Origin: Pseudomonas benzenivorans
Lineage (GTDB): Bacteria; Pseudomonadota; Gammaproteobacteria; Pseudomonadales; Pseudomonadaceae
Direction of reading: 5' to 3'
Length of the DNA: 64,000 nt
NCBI RefSeq assembly: GCF_024397895.1
Contig: NZ_CP073346.1
Span: 2,232,001 to 2,296,000 of the forward strand
Below the pieces are notes generated by a model, which saw only the letters and a program-made list of their open reading frames with translations, was not told the origin of the DNA and made no database searches. Position numbers and translations under genes: made by a program. This document shows, in pieces, positions 1 to 11,009 of the stretch; the stretch's first letter is position 1, and every line of letters begins with the position of its first letter.

Positions 1-639
1 GCGGTGCAGCAGGGTCTCGTTGTCCAGACCGAGCAGCTCCTCGGTGGTCAGGGTGCCGGCCAGGGTCACCACGTGCTCCCAGCTGGCCTGGCGCGCCTCG
101 GCTTCCTTCAGACGATCGGCCGGCAGCTGCTGCAGCAACAGCCCGCGGGCGCGCTGACCGTCGGCACACAGCCAGAAGCGTGTGGGCAGCTGCTCGGAGG
201 TGGCGAAGTAGTTGGTCAGGCAGTCGGCCAGGGTGGCGCCGTCCAGGTCGACGATGCCCTGGTAACGCTGGCCCAGCTTCGGGTCGACGGTCATCGCCAG
301 CACGCCATCGGGCATCAGCTCGCGCAGTCCCGCGTCGCTCGCCACCTGCTCTTCGTGGTAACGGGCGATGCCGCGCAGCTCTCCGTCGCTGGAGCACTCG
401 ACCATCAACAGGGGCACCGGCCCGGAGGAGCGCACCTGCAGCACCAGCAGGCCGTCGAATTTCAGGGTGTTGATCAGCAGCGACGCCGCCGCCAGCAATT
501 CGCCGAGCAGCTGGGCGACCGGCTGCGGATAGCGGTGCTTGGCCAGCACGTGCCGGTAGCTCTCGCCCAGGCCGACCAGCTCACCGCGGACATCGGTGTC
601 GTCGAAGAGGAAACGCTGAGTGTGATCGAAATCGTGCAT
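1..639 (-). CDS. hslO: Hsp33 redox-regulated chaperone, partial (3' end outside window)
   Basis: Hsp33 is a cytosolic holdase activated by oxidation that keeps unfolding proteins soluble under oxidative and heat stress. The first 213 codons are present. The protein opens [20 protein letters not shown], the typical family start. It continues with the conserved N-terminal substrate-binding domain, including the [16 protein letters not shown] and [17 protein letters not shown] stretches. The reading frame runs off the left edge, so the C-terminal zinc-binding cysteines (the redox switch) cannot be checked. The full family protein is near 290-300 residues. The ATG at 639 is the only start fitting the conserved N-terminus. 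It is divergent from the PAP2 gene at 737. Confidence 0.95.
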   Translation of the reverse strand, partial: MHDFDHTQRFLFDDTDVRGELVGLGESYRHVLAKHRYPQPVAQLLGELLAAASLLINTLKFDGLLVLQVRSSGPVPLLMVECSSDGELRGIARYHEEQVASDAGLRELMPDGVLAMTVDPKLGQRYQGIVDLDGATLADCLTNYFATSEQLPTRFWLCADGQRARGLLLQQLPADRLKEAEARQASWEHVVTLAGTLTTEELLGLDNETLLHR

Positions 640-663
640 TGGGCAACCAGATGTGAACAACAG

Positions 664-692
664 ATGACAAAACGGCGCGACATCTTTATAAA
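664..692 (+). promoter_or_regulatory. Candidate sigma-70 promoter for the PAP2 gene
   Basis: ATGACA (664-669) and TATAAA (687-692) are separated by exactly 17 bases. Each hexamer matches the consensus at five of six positions. The predicted start near 700 leaves a leader of about 37 bases before the ATG at 737, which has an AAGGAG ribosome-binding site. The call rests on sequence match only. Confidence 0.5.
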
Positions 693-736
693 CGCGTCGC
701 CATTTTCAGGGATGACTATTTAAGGAGCGACATTCT

Positions 737-1543
737 ATGGATAAAGACAACCGCATCCAAGCCGCCTGGCGATGGCCGGCCCTGCTCGGCCTCAACCTGC
801 TGGCCGCTGCCGTGCTCGCCAGCTGGCTGCTGCCGGCCACCCGCGCGCTGTGGGACGGCGCCGACCTGTGGCTGTTCCAGAGCCTCAACGGCTCGCTGGG
901 CCACTCCGCGCTGTGGGACGGTTTCTGGGCCGTGACCAGCACGCGCCTGAGCGATGCCCTGGTCGGCGTGCTGATGCTAGCCCTGATGCTGCACTCGCGC
1001 TGGGTGTTCCGCGCGGGTGAGCTGCGTCCGGCGCTGTTCACCTTCCTCGGCCTGCTGCTGATGCTGCTGGTCATCCGCGTGCTGTTCAACAAACTGGTCG
1101 GTGTCCTCGACTGGCAGCATGCCAGCCCCTCGACCCTGGTTGCGGGCACCTACCACCTGAGCGGCGCCTTCCCCGAGCTGGAGCGTCTGTTCGAGCTGAA
1201 GGACCGCTCCAGCCGCAGCTTTCCCGGCGACCACGCCTCGGTGCTGCTGCTCTGGGGCCTGTTCATGGCGCAGTTCAGCCGCGGCTGGAAGCTGGCCGCC
1301 AGCCTGGCACTGGTGGTGCTGTTCATGCTGCCGCGCCTGGTCGCCGGCGCCCATTGGCTGGTGGACGTGGCCGTTGGCGGGCTGTTCATCGCCCTGGTCA
1401 GCTACGCCTGGGGTTACTGCACGCCACTGGCCGGCCACATCGCCAGGGGTCTGGCCTGGCTCTGTCAGCCGCTATGGACGCTGTTGCAGCGGCTGCCGCT
1501 GATCAACCGGCTGTTGGTGGTCAACCCACAGCGCGCGGCCTGA
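737..1543 (+). CDS. PAP2-superfamily membrane phosphatase/phosphotransferase, LpxT-like
   Basis: This 268-residue integral membrane protein has at least five hydrophobic segments (about 14-34, 72-86, 99-116, 168-199, 208-225). It carries two PAP2 catalytic motifs: SFPGDHAS at 161-168 and R200-x3-G204-x-H206-x3-D210. The FPGDHAS form of the central motif, rather than the common FPSGH, is as I recall it in LpxT, which transfers phosphate from undecaprenyl diphosphate to lipid A. A role in lipid A or undecaprenyl-phosphate metabolism at the periplasmic face of the inner membrane is therefore inferred. A generic lipid phosphatase is the alternative. The ATG has a good upstream AAGGAG. Downstream hslR is convergent. 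Confidence 0.75.
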   Translation: MDKDNRIQAAWRWPALLGLNLLAAAVLASWLLPATRALWDGADLWLFQSLNGSLGHSALWDGFWAVTSTRLSDALVGVLMLALMLHSRWVFRAGELRPALFTFLGLLLMLLVIRVLFNKLVGVLDWQHASPSTLVAGTYHLSGAFPELERLFELKDRSSRSFPGDHASVLLLWGLFMAQFSRGWKLAASLALVVLFMLPRLVAGAHWLVDVAVGGLFIALVSYAWGYCTPLAGHIARGLAWLCQPLWTLLQRLPLINRLLVVNPQRAA

Positions 1544-1576
1544 CCAGGCTGCGCCGCCGGCCGCACTGCATCGCCC

Positions 1577-1975
<399 letters not shown>

Positions 1976-2091
1976 CGCTCTCTCGATCAAAAAATGCCGC
2001 TGCACGGCGATTCTGCCTGATGCAGTTGCCCCGACGCACAACTAGAATGCCGGGACCATAGGCCAGCAAGGCCCGACGGAAACAGCCCAGT

Positions 2092-2559
2092 GTGAAGACC
2101 TTCGACCATCTCAGCGTGATCGGCCTGCGCGAATGGATCAACCTGCCGGAATTGGGCATGGTCGGTCTGCGCGCGAAGATCGACACCGGTGCCAGCACCT
2201 CTTGCCTGCACGCCAGCGATATCCAGCCGTTCGAACGCGACGGCGCCGACTGGGTGCGCTTCACCGCGCACCTCGGCACCCTGGTGCAGCGGCGCCATCG
2301 CTGCGAGGCGCCGCTGGTGGCGGTCAAGCGCATCAAGAGCTCCACCGGCCACGTGCAGAGCCGCTACGTGATCCGCACCGAGCTGATACTCGGCGATCGC
2401 CGCTGGACCGTCGAGTTCACCCTGACCTGCCGCAAGACCATGCGCTATCGGGTGCTGCTGGGCTCCAAGGCGCTGATCGACGGCCAGCTGGTGGTCAATC
2501 CGGCGCTGACCTATGTGCAAGACAAACCCTCGCTCCTCGACCTTCCGGGTGCCCCATGA
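2092..2559 (+). CDS. rimB: RimB-type retropepsin-like protease (ATP-dependent zinc protease family)
   Basis: This 155-residue protein belongs to the family usually labelled ATP-dependent zinc protease (PF05618). It is now viewed as a small retropepsin-like aspartic protease. The active-site triad is D31-T32-G33 within KIDTGAST. In Pseudomonas fluorescens RimB works with RimK and the phosphodiesterase RimA to control glutamation of ribosomal protein S6. The start is GTG at 2092. The 3' end overlaps rimK by four bases (ATGA), so the two are translationally coupled. No rimA gene is adjacent in this window. Confidence 0.85.
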   Translation: MKTFDHLSVIGLREWINLPELGMVGLRAKIDTGASTSCLHASDIQPFERDGADWVRFTAHLGTLVQRRHRCEAPLVAVKRIKSSTGHVQSRYVIRTELILGDRRWTVEFTLTCRKTMRYRVLLGSKALIDGQLVVNPALTYVQDKPSLLDLPGAP

Positions 2560-3461
2560 AAATCGCCGTCCTGTCGCGCAACCCGCGCCTCTATTCAACT
2601 CGCCGCCTGGTCGAAGCCGGGCAGCAGCGCGGTCACGAGATGGTGGTGATCGACACCCTGCGCGCCTACATGAACATCGCCAGCCACAAACCGCAGATCC
2701 ACTACCGCGGCGAGCCGCTGGAGGGGTTCGACGCGGTGATCCCGCGGATCGGCGCCTCGGTGACCTTCTACGGCTGCGCGGTGCTGCGCCAGTTCGAGAT
2801 GATGGGGGTGTTTCCGCTCAACGAGTCGGTGGCCATCACCCGCTCGCGCGACAAGCTGCGCTCGCTGCAACTGCTCTCGCGCAAGGGCATCGGCCTGCCC
2901 GTGACCGGCTTCGCCCACTCGCCGGACGACATTCCCGACCTGATCCAGATGGTCAACGGCGCGCCGCTGATCATCAAGGTGCTGGAGGGCACCCAGGGCA
3001 TCGGCGTGGTCATGTGCGAAACCCAGAAGGCCGCCGAGTCGGTGATCGAGGCGTTCATGGGCCTCAAGCAGAACATCATGGTGCAGGAGTACATCAAGGA
3101 AGCCGGCGGCGCGGACATCCGCTGCTTCGTGGTCGGCGACAAGGTGATCGCGGCGATCAAGCGCCAGGCCAAGCCCGGCGAATTCCGCTCCAACCTGCAC
3201 CGCGGCGGCGAGGCCAGCCTGATCAAGATCACCCCGGAGGAACGCATGACCGCCATCCGCGCGGCCAAGGTCATGGGCCTGTCGGTCGCCGGGGTGGACA
3301 TCCTGCGCTCCCACCACGGTCCGCTGGTGATGGAGGTGAATTCCTCGCCCGGCCTGGGCGGCATCGAAAACACCACCAGCAAGGACGTCGCCGGGATGAT
3401 CATCGAGTACATCGAGAAAACCGCCATGCCGCACCAGACCCGCACCAAGGGCCGCGGCTAG
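2556..3461 (+). CDS. rimK: Ribosomal protein S6 glutamate ligase RimK
   Basis: RimK is an ATP-grasp ligase that adds glutamate residues to the C-terminus of ribosomal protein S6. The 301-residue product starts [20 protein letters not shown]. It contains an N-terminal preATP-grasp domain and the ATP-grasp core, with the phosphate-binding [11 protein letters not shown] loop. The Mg-binding [19 protein letters not shown] segment lies near the C-terminus. Length equals that of family members (about 300). It is coupled to rimB by an ATGA overlap and ends 8 bases from convergent envZ, leaving no room for a long terminator. Confidence 0.97.
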   Translation: MKIAVLSRNPRLYSTRRLVEAGQQRGHEMVVIDTLRAYMNIASHKPQIHYRGEPLEGFDAVIPRIGASVTFYGCAVLRQFEMMGVFPLNESVAITRSRDKLRSLQLLSRKGIGLPVTGFAHSPDDIPDLIQMVNGAPLIIKVLEGTQGIGVVMCETQKAAESVIEAFMGLKQNIMVQEYIKEAGGADIRCFVVGDKVIAAIKRQAKPGEFRSNLHRGGEASLIKITPEERMTAIRAAKVMGLSVAGVDILRSHHGPLVMEVNSSPGLGGIENTTSKDVAGMIIEYIEKTAMPHQTRTKGRG

Positions 3462-3469
3462 GGCGGTAA

Positions 3470-4783
3470 TCACACCGCGTCGCGCGGCAGCAGCAGCCCC
3501 AGCGGCAGGCACACCCGCGCCTCCAGGCCACCGCCAGAGCGGTTGCGCAGCTCGACGCTGCCGCCGTGCAGCGCGGCGATGCGCTTTACGATGGCCAGGC
3601 CGAGCCCGGCGCCCTGGCCGCCACGGGCGCGGTCGCCGCGGATGAACGGATTGAAGATGCTGCTCAGCTCGGCCGGATCGATGCCGGCGCCGCGGTCGAG
3701 CACGCTGAGCACGGCATAGGGCGCACCGTGGTTGCCGGACAGGTAGGCGGCCACCTCCACCGCATCGCCGCCGTAGCGCAGGGCGTTCTCGATCAGGTTG
3801 ACCAGCAGGCGCTTGATCGACACCCGGCGCAGCGGCATAGCCGGCAGCGGCTCCAGGCACAGGCGCACCAGCTCCTGCTGCTGGTTGTAGGGCGTCACCA
3901 CCTCGCGGATCAGCTCGCCCAGATCGAGCTCTTCCAAGGGCTCGTCACGGCCGTCGCGGATAAAGGCGAGGAACTGGTCGAGAATCGCGTCCATGTCCTC
4001 GATGTCGCGGACCATGTCCTCGGTCAACTCCGAGTCGCTGTTGAGGAACTCCATGGACAGGCGCAGGCGGGTCAGCGGCGTGCGCAGGTCGTGGGACACC
4101 CCGGCCAGCATCAGCTCGCGCTCGCGGGCCGCCTGCTCGACGTCCTCGGCCATCTGATTGAAGGCCCGATAGACCTCGGTCATCTCGCTGGGCGTATCAC
4201 TGACCGGCAGGCGCACGCTGCGCCCCTGGCCGATCTGCCGGGCGGCAAACACCAGGCGCTTGAGCGGGGCGCTGAGCTGGCGCACGAAGATCCAGGCCGC
4301 GGCGGTGGACAGCAGGCCGATGCCGAGGAACCAGCCGAGCACGCTCCAGATCCGCTGACCGCGCAGCGGGTGCGGGTAGAGCGGCACGCGCAGCCAGTCA
4401 TCGCCCAGGTTGGGCGCGTGAACCCAGAGCGCCGGCGGGCTATTGACCCGCACCCGCACTTCGGTGTCCGGCCCCAGCTCGGCCTGCATCTGGCGCTGGA
4501 ATATCTCGCTGTAGGGCCAGTGCTGCTCGCTGGCCGGCACCTTGTTGAACGGCACCCGCTTCAGCCCCGCCGCCGCGGCGACGAGTTCGCGGTCCTGCGG
4601 CGGCACCGCCCAGTAGGCACGCAGGGTCAAAGCCGCGCCGTGGCTGTACTGGCGATCGACCAGCACGTCCTCGTTCATCATCAGGTAGACCAGGGTCAGC
4701 GCCTTGGAGAACAGCACCACCACCAGCACCAGCCAAAGAGTGCGGGCGAAGAAACTTTGCGGGAACCACAGCGGGGTTTTCAT
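3470..4783 (-). CDS. envZ: EnvZ/AmgS-type sensor histidine kinase
   Basis: This 437-residue membrane kinase pairs with OmpR. In P. aeruginosa the pair is called AmgS/AmgR and responds to envelope stress, including that caused by aminoglycosides. Layout: TM1 about 14-36, periplasmic sensor 37-146, TM2 147-168, HAMP 165-218, dimerisation helix with phospho-acceptor H231 in GVSHDLRTPLTRLR, and ATPase domain with N-box LIENALRYG (N333), DRGAGI (363-368) and GAGLGLAIVK (391-400). All catalytic motifs are intact. The ATG at 4783 matches the conserved start. The gene lies 55 bases after ompR on the same strand and forms an operon with it. Confidence 0.95.
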   Translation of the reverse strand: MKTPLWFPQSFFARTLWLVLVVVLFSKALTLVYLMMNEDVLVDRQYSHGAALTLRAYWAVPPQDRELVAAAAGLKRVPFNKVPASEQHWPYSEIFQRQMQAELGPDTEVRVRVNSPPALWVHAPNLGDDWLRVPLYPHPLRGQRIWSVLGWFLGIGLLSTAAAWIFVRQLSAPLKRLVFAARQIGQGRSVRLPVSDTPSEMTEVYRAFNQMAEDVEQAARERELMLAGVSHDLRTPLTRLRLSMEFLNSDSELTEDMVRDIEDMDAILDQFLAFIRDGRDEPLEELDLGELIREVVTPYNQQQELVRLCLEPLPAMPLRRVSIKRLLVNLIENALRYGGDAVEVAAYLSGNHGAPYAVLSVLDRGAGIDPAELSSIFNPFIRGDRARGGQGAGLGLAIVKRIAALHGGSVELRNRSGGGLEARVCLPLGLLLPRDAV

Positions 4784-4838
4784 GGCTGAGCGGGGACCGC
4801 CTGGCGGCTCGCAACGCAGGGGAGGGGATCGATCGGCA

Positions 4839-5573
4839 CTACTTATTACCATCCGGCACGAACACATAGCCCACGCCCCAGACGGTCTGGATATAGCGCG
4901 GCTTGGACGGGTCCGGCTCGATCAGCCGGCGCAGGCGCGAGATCTGCACGTCGATCGAGCGCTCCAGCGCGTCCCACTCGCGGCCGCGGGCCAGATTCAT
5001 CAGCTTGTCGCGGGTCAGCGGCTCGCGGGCATGCTGCACCAGGGCCTTGAGCACGGCGAATTCGCCGGTGGTGAGCATGTGCACCTCCTCGCCCTTCTTC
5101 AGCTCGCGGGTGGCCAGCGACAGCTGGTAGTCACCGAAGCTCACCGTCTCGTCCTCGCTGCCCGGCGCCCCCGGCACCACCGGTGCCTGGCGGCGCAGCA
5201 CGGCCTTGATCCGCGCCAGCAGTTCGCGCGGGTTGAACGGCTTGGCCAGGTAGTCATCGGCGCCCAATTCGAGGCCCTGGATGCGGCTGGCCTCGTCGCC
5301 CTTGGCGGTGAGCATGATGATCGGCACCTGGTTGTTGCCCTCGCGCAACCGGCGACAGGCGGACAGGCCGTCCTCGCCCGGCAGCATCAGGTCGAGCACC
5401 ACCAGGTTGAACAGTTCGCGCGACAGCAGGCGGTCCATCTGCTCGACGTTCTCCACCGTGCGCACCCGGTAGCCCTGTTCGTCGAAGAAGCGCTCGAGCA
5501 GGCGGCGCAGGCGCGCGTCGTCGTCGACGACGAGGATTTTCTCGCCTTCCAGCGTAGGGGCGGTGCTGCTCAT
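4839..5573 (-). CDS. ompR: OmpR/AmgR winged-helix response regulator
   Basis: This 244-residue cytosolic DNA-binding regulator is phosphorylated by the neighbouring EnvZ. The receiver domain shows the acidic pocket DDD at 17-19, phospho-acceptor D61 (VVLDLMLPGEDG), T89 and K111 (YLAKPFNP). The C-terminal winged helix contains REWDALERSIDVQISRLRR and the closing TVWGVGYVFVPDG. The start at 5573 (MSSTAPTLEGEKILVVDDD) is chosen because upstream in-frame residues do not resemble the family. It is divergent from tex. Confidence 0.96.
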   Translation of the reverse strand: MSSTAPTLEGEKILVVDDDARLRRLLERFFDEQGYRVRTVENVEQMDRLLSRELFNLVVLDLMLPGEDGLSACRRLREGNNQVPIIMLTAKGDEASRIQGLELGADDYLAKPFNPRELLARIKAVLRRQAPVVPGAPGSEDETVSFGDYQLSLATRELKKGEEVHMLTTGEFAVLKALVQHAREPLTRDKLMNLARGREWDALERSIDVQISRLRRLIEPDPSKPRYIQTVWGVGYVFVPDGNK

Positions 5574-5794
5574 AGAGGCTCCTTGACCGGGGATCTGCGC
5601 CGCCCGCACGGACGGAACAGCTTACATGCCCGGCATTATGGCCCAGTCGCCGCGCGCGGCGGGCCGGCCATTGTTAGCAGATTTTTCCCCGAACGGTTCC
5701 CAGCTCCCCGGCGGGCGGTGTTTATAATGCGCCGCTTCGTGTCTGGCCCGTGGTCTGCGTGGCCGGTTTTTCGTTTCAGTGTGGGTAGCTCTAT

Positions 5795-8107
<2,313 letters not shown>

Positions 8108-8110
8108 GCC

Positions 8111-8497
8111 ATGGCCACCACCTCCCCTGCCGGCCAGGACAGCGCGTTCAGCACGCTGCTCGGCATGACCATCGAGAAAGCCGAGAACGGCGAGTCCCAG
8201 GTGCGCATGAGCATGCAGGATCACCTGCTCAACCTGCACGGGCGCATGCACGGCGGTGCGCTGTTCTCGCTGATCGACACCGCGCTCGGCCAGGCCAGCC
8301 ACAGCCTGTTCGGTGGCGAGGCCGGCAGCATGACCCTGGAATGCAAGGTCAACTACATCCGCGCGGTCGACCACGGCGAAATCGTCTGCAATGCCCGCGT
8401 GCTCAATGCCGGGCGCAAGGTGCATGTGCTGGAGGCACGGGTGCAGCAAGGCGAAAAACTGGTCGCCACGGCCCAGGCCACCTTTATCTGCAAGTGA
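8111..8497 (+). CDS. PaaI-type hotdog-fold thioesterase
   Basis: This 128-residue protein has the PaaI-family hotdog signature NLHGRMHGGALFSLIDTALG at about 37-56. The catalytic Asp/Glu region is in ALFSLIDTALGQA, and the strand SMTLECKVNYIRAV follows. It probably hydrolyses acyl- or aryl-CoA thioesters in the cytosol; the substrate cannot be inferred. It lies 3 bases after tex and is likely co-transcribed with it. A decayed copy of its C-terminal tail seems to lie about 75 bases downstream (8571-8612). Confidence 0.88.
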   Translation: MATTSPAGQDSAFSTLLGMTIEKAENGESQVRMSMQDHLLNLHGRMHGGALFSLIDTALGQASHSLFGGEAGSMTLECKVNYIRAVDHGEIVCNARVLNAGRKVHVLEARVQQGEKLVATAQATFICK

Positions 8498-8505
8498 ACC
8501 GCCAG

Positions 8506-8535
8506 CCCCGGCGGCGCCGACAGCGCCCGCCGGGG
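8506..8535. terminator. Strong GC hairpin after the tex-thioesterase genes
   Basis: CCCCGGCG and CGCCGGGG pair perfectly. They enclose GCGC/GCGC and a five-base loop, with one bulged C. It starts 9 bases after the thioesterase stop. There is no T-run, so it may act as a Rho-assisted terminator or 3'-end stabiliser rather than a classical intrinsic terminator. Confidence 0.4.
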
Positions 8536-8570
8536 TCGACTGTTCACAGCCGACGTGCGCCCTGGGTGGC

Positions 8571-8612
8571 CAGCTGGTCGCTCAGGCGCACGCCACCTTC
8601 GCCTGCGTGTAA
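8571..8612 (+). pseudogene. Possible remnant of a second thioesterase C-terminus
   Basis: Read in frame, these bases give QLVAQAHATFACV followed by a stop. The end of the intact thioesterase at 8457-8497 reads KLVATAQATFICK followed by a stop. By eye 29 of 42 bases agree, and the stop is in the same place. Sequence between the two is unrelated. This looks like the last piece of a decayed tandem duplicate, but 42 bases is short and chance cannot be excluded. Confidence 0.4.
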
Positions 8613-8754
8613 CCGCAGCCGTCCTGGCTGGTCTAGGGTGAGTGGGCGCCCCCTGATCGAGACTGCGGGGGCAGAGCGCCGTTACCGATTCCCCCTTGTA
8701 GAGCAAGCGTTCCACCCCCATATTGGGCCGATCGACGCGTGAAGGAATGCAATC

Positions 8755-10335
8755 TTGAGCGACCTGTTCTCCCGCCGCCTGGCCCTGCTCGGCGAGCGCG
8801 CCAACCTCTCCCTGCTTTCCCAGTGCTTGCACGGCATCGAGCGCGAATGCCTGCGCGTCGACAGTGACGGCCAGCTGGCGTTGACCCCGCATCCGGAGAA
8901 GCTTGGCTCGGCACTGACCCACCCGCAGATCACCACCGACTATTCCGAGGCGCTGCTGGAGTTCATTACCCCGGCCGAGCCCGACCCGGCGACCACCCTG
9001 GCCGATCTCGAGCAGATCCATCGCTATGCCTACAGCAAGCTCGACGGCGAATACCTGTGGAGCCCGTCGATGCCCTGCGCCCTGCCGGACGAGGAGACGA
9101 TCCCGATCGCCCGCTACGGCGACTCGAATATCGGCCGGCTCAAGTACGTGTACCGCAAGGGCCTGGCGCTGCGCTACGGCAAGACCATGCAGTGCATCGC
9201 CGGCATCCACTACAACTTCTCCCTGCCCGAAGGCCTGTGGACCCTGCTGCAGCAGGCCGAAGGCGACCATCACAGCGCCCGCGACTACCAGTCGGCGCGC
9301 TACATCGGCCTGATCCGCAATTTCCGCCGCTACAGCTGGCTGCTGATGTACCTGTTCGGCGCCTCGCCGGCCCTGGACAAGGGCTTCATGCGCGGCCGCC
9401 CGCACCAGTTGCAGCAGCTCGACGCCGACACCCTTTACCTGCCCTACGCCACCAGCCTGCGCATGAGCGACCTGGGCTACCAGAGCAACGCCCAGGCCGG
9501 CCTGACCCCCTGCTTCAACGACCTCGCCAGCTACATCGACAGCCTGCGCCAGGCGGTCGCCACCCCCTACCCGGCCTACGTCGAAGCCGGTACCCACCGG
9601 GACGGCGAGTGGCAGCAGCTCAACACCAACATCCTGCAGATCGAGAACGAGTACTACTCGAGCATCCGCCCCAAGCGGGTCACCGCCAGCGGCGAACGGC
9701 CGATTCAGGCGCTGATGGCCCGTGGCGTGCAATACATCGAGGTGCGCTGCCTGGACATCAACCCCTTGCTGCCGCTGGGCATCGATCTGAACGAAGCGCG
9801 CTTCCTCGACGCCTTCCTGCTGTTCTGCGCCCTGCAGGACAGCCCGTTGCTGGAAAGTGGCGAGTGCCACGCCTGCACCGACAATTTCCTTGCTGTGGTC
9901 AAGGAAGGTCGCCGGCCTGGCCTGCTGCTACAGCGTCAGGGCCAGCCGGTGCCCCTGCAGGCCTGGGCCGAGGAGCTGCTCGCGCAGATCCAGCCGCTGG
10001 CCCAGCTGCTCGACCGCAGCAACGGCGGCGACGCCCATGGCCAGGCCCTGCAAGCCCAGCGTGCCAAGGTCGCCGACGTCAGCCTGACGCCCTCGGCCCA
10101 GGTGCTGACCGAACTGCAACAGGGGGAAAGCTTCACCCAGTTCGCCCTGCGCCAGAGCAAACGGCACGCCGAGTACTTCCGCAGCCAGCCGCTGAGCGTC
10201 GAGCAGCAGAGCGCACTGGAAGCGGCCTCCGCCCAGTCGCTGCGCGACCAGGCCGAACTCGAAGCCCAGGAAGAAGGCGACTTCGACACCTTCGTCGCGG
10301 CCTACCAGGCCAGCATCCTGGCCCTGGCGGTTTAG
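8755..10335 (+). CDS. gshA: Glutamate-cysteine ligase GshA
   Basis: GshA catalyses the ATP-dependent first step of glutathione synthesis, joining glutamate and cysteine. The 526-residue protein is of the proteobacterial type and full length. Conserved blocks include [20 protein letters not shown] near the N-terminus, [32 protein letters not shown], and the metal/substrate stretch [16 protein letters not shown]. The start is the unusual codon TTG at 8755, preceded by GAAGGA nine or so bases upstream. There is no in-frame ATG before the conserved region. It is probably transcribed alone. A weak hairpin follows the stop. Confidence 0.96.
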   Translation: MSDLFSRRLALLGERANLSLLSQCLHGIERECLRVDSDGQLALTPHPEKLGSALTHPQITTDYSEALLEFITPAEPDPATTLADLEQIHRYAYSKLDGEYLWSPSMPCALPDEETIPIARYGDSNIGRLKYVYRKGLALRYGKTMQCIAGIHYNFSLPEGLWTLLQQAEGDHHSARDYQSARYIGLIRNFRRYSWLLMYLFGASPALDKGFMRGRPHQLQQLDADTLYLPYATSLRMSDLGYQSNAQAGLTPCFNDLASYIDSLRQAVATPYPAYVEAGTHRDGEWQQLNTNILQIENEYYSSIRPKRVTASGERPIQALMARGVQYIEVRCLDINPLLPLGIDLNEARFLDAFLLFCALQDSPLLESGECHACTDNFLAVVKEGRRPGLLLQRQGQPVPLQAWAEELLAQIQPLAQLLDRSNGGDAHGQALQAQRAKVADVSLTPSAQVLTELQQGESFTQFALRQSKRHAEYFRSQPLSVEQQSALEAASAQSLRDQAELEAQEEGDFDTFVAAYQASILALAV

Positions 10336-10352
10336 TCGAGCCGGTCACAAAA

Positions 10353-10367
10353 AACGCCAGCGGCGTT
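10353..10367. terminator. Small AT-flanked hairpin after gshA
   Basis: AACGCC and GGCGTT form a six-base stem with a three-base loop. It is preceded by six A residues and followed by four. The T-run is better on the minus strand, so as a terminator for gshA it is weak. Confidence 0.4.
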
Positions 10368-10446
10368 AAAAGCGGGACCGGCGGCCAGGTAATCACCGGC
10401 CGGCGCGGCTAGCATGGGCACAGTGAACGTAACGCGAGCTGTGCCC

Positions 10447-10650
10447 ATGGCGTCCGACGCCCAACCCGACGATGACCGCCAGTGGAGCCTGGAGAGCCTG
10501 AACAAGGCCTACCAGCAGGGCTACATGGCCGGCCTGACCGGCCAACCCAACAGCAACCTGCCTTACACCGCGGAAGTTCCCGGCGCAGCCTGGGAAGCCG
10601 GCTGGGACGACGGCCACGGCCAACTGCTGCGCCAGCAGAAAAGTGCCTGA
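10447..10650 (+). CDS. Small ribosome modulation factor (Rmf)-like protein
   Basis: This protein of about 67 residues has a core that resembles the Rmf family: LNKAYQQGYMAGLTGQ, then LPYTAE, then AAWEAGWDDGHG. Compare the Rmf pattern of A-x2-RGYQAGxxG, CPY and W-x2-GW. Rmf dimerises 70S ribosomes in stationary phase. This protein is more acidic than true Rmf and lacks its basic N-terminus, so hibernation activity is not assured. The start is uncertain: ATG at 10447 (used here), GTG at 10441 or ATG at 10414 (78 residues) are all in frame, and none has a strong ribosome-binding site. Confidence 0.65.
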   Translation: MASDAQPDDDRQWSLESLNKAYQQGYMAGLTGQPNSNLPYTAEVPGAAWEAGWDDGHGQLLRQQKSA

Positions 10651-10939
10651 CGCGACACCTCCGGCAATTGGCGGGCCCCATTCCAGCCGCAGTGCAATTC
10701 ACTGCGAGCACGCACTGCGGCCCTGCCAACTGCGCAGCTTGTTGCGCGCCCGACCGCACCCAAGCCTGTGGATAGAAGCGCCGAACGCCCAGCCCGCCAC
10801 GCTCCGGCAGCGATTGCGCAAACTCTTGCACAGCCCTGCGCCAGTCTCTGCGCAACATTTCGTGACCGGCCTCGCAGCGCCCCTCAACCCGAACCACGAA
10901 TTATTTTTAAAGCATTGTTTTTTAAGATTTTTATTTTCA
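10651..10939 (+). promoter_or_regulatory. Long upstream region of hcp with TGCGCA motifs and an AT tract
   Basis: No gene is visible here. The motif TGCGC recurs (10731, 10743, 10815, 10837 and 10849). The best form is the palindrome TTGCGCAA at 10814-10821, with TGCGCAA at 10849-10855. These lie about 90-125 bases upstream of the sigma-54 promoter, where enhancer-binding proteins normally sit. The segment 10899-10939 is almost entirely A/T in an otherwise GC-rich region and could bend or bind IHF. The enhancer role is inference. Confidence 0.4.
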
Positions 10940-10955
10940 TGGCACGGTCTTCGCT
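10940..10955 (+). promoter_or_regulatory. Sigma-54 (-24/-12) promoter of hcp
   Basis: The sequence TGGCACGGTCTTCGCT matches the RpoN consensus TGGCACG-N4-TTGCW at all fixed positions but one (TC instead of TT). The GG and GC dinucleotides have the required spacing. Transcription would start near 10966 and give a leader of about 44 bases before the hcp ATG at 11010. RpoN with a dedicated enhancer-binding protein is known to drive hcp operons in Vibrio cholerae (VasH) and P. aeruginosa (Sfa proteins). Confidence 0.8.
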
Positions 10956-11009
10956 CTAACCCCGGTTCCCGGATCAACAGGATCCATGAACCAGGCAAGG
11001 AGAGCACTC

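Noticed and set aside
640..736. Heat-shock (sigma-32) promoter for hslO
   Set aside because: A CCTGAAA string occurs on the minus strand, but no acceptable CCCCAT-type -10 element lies at the right distance.
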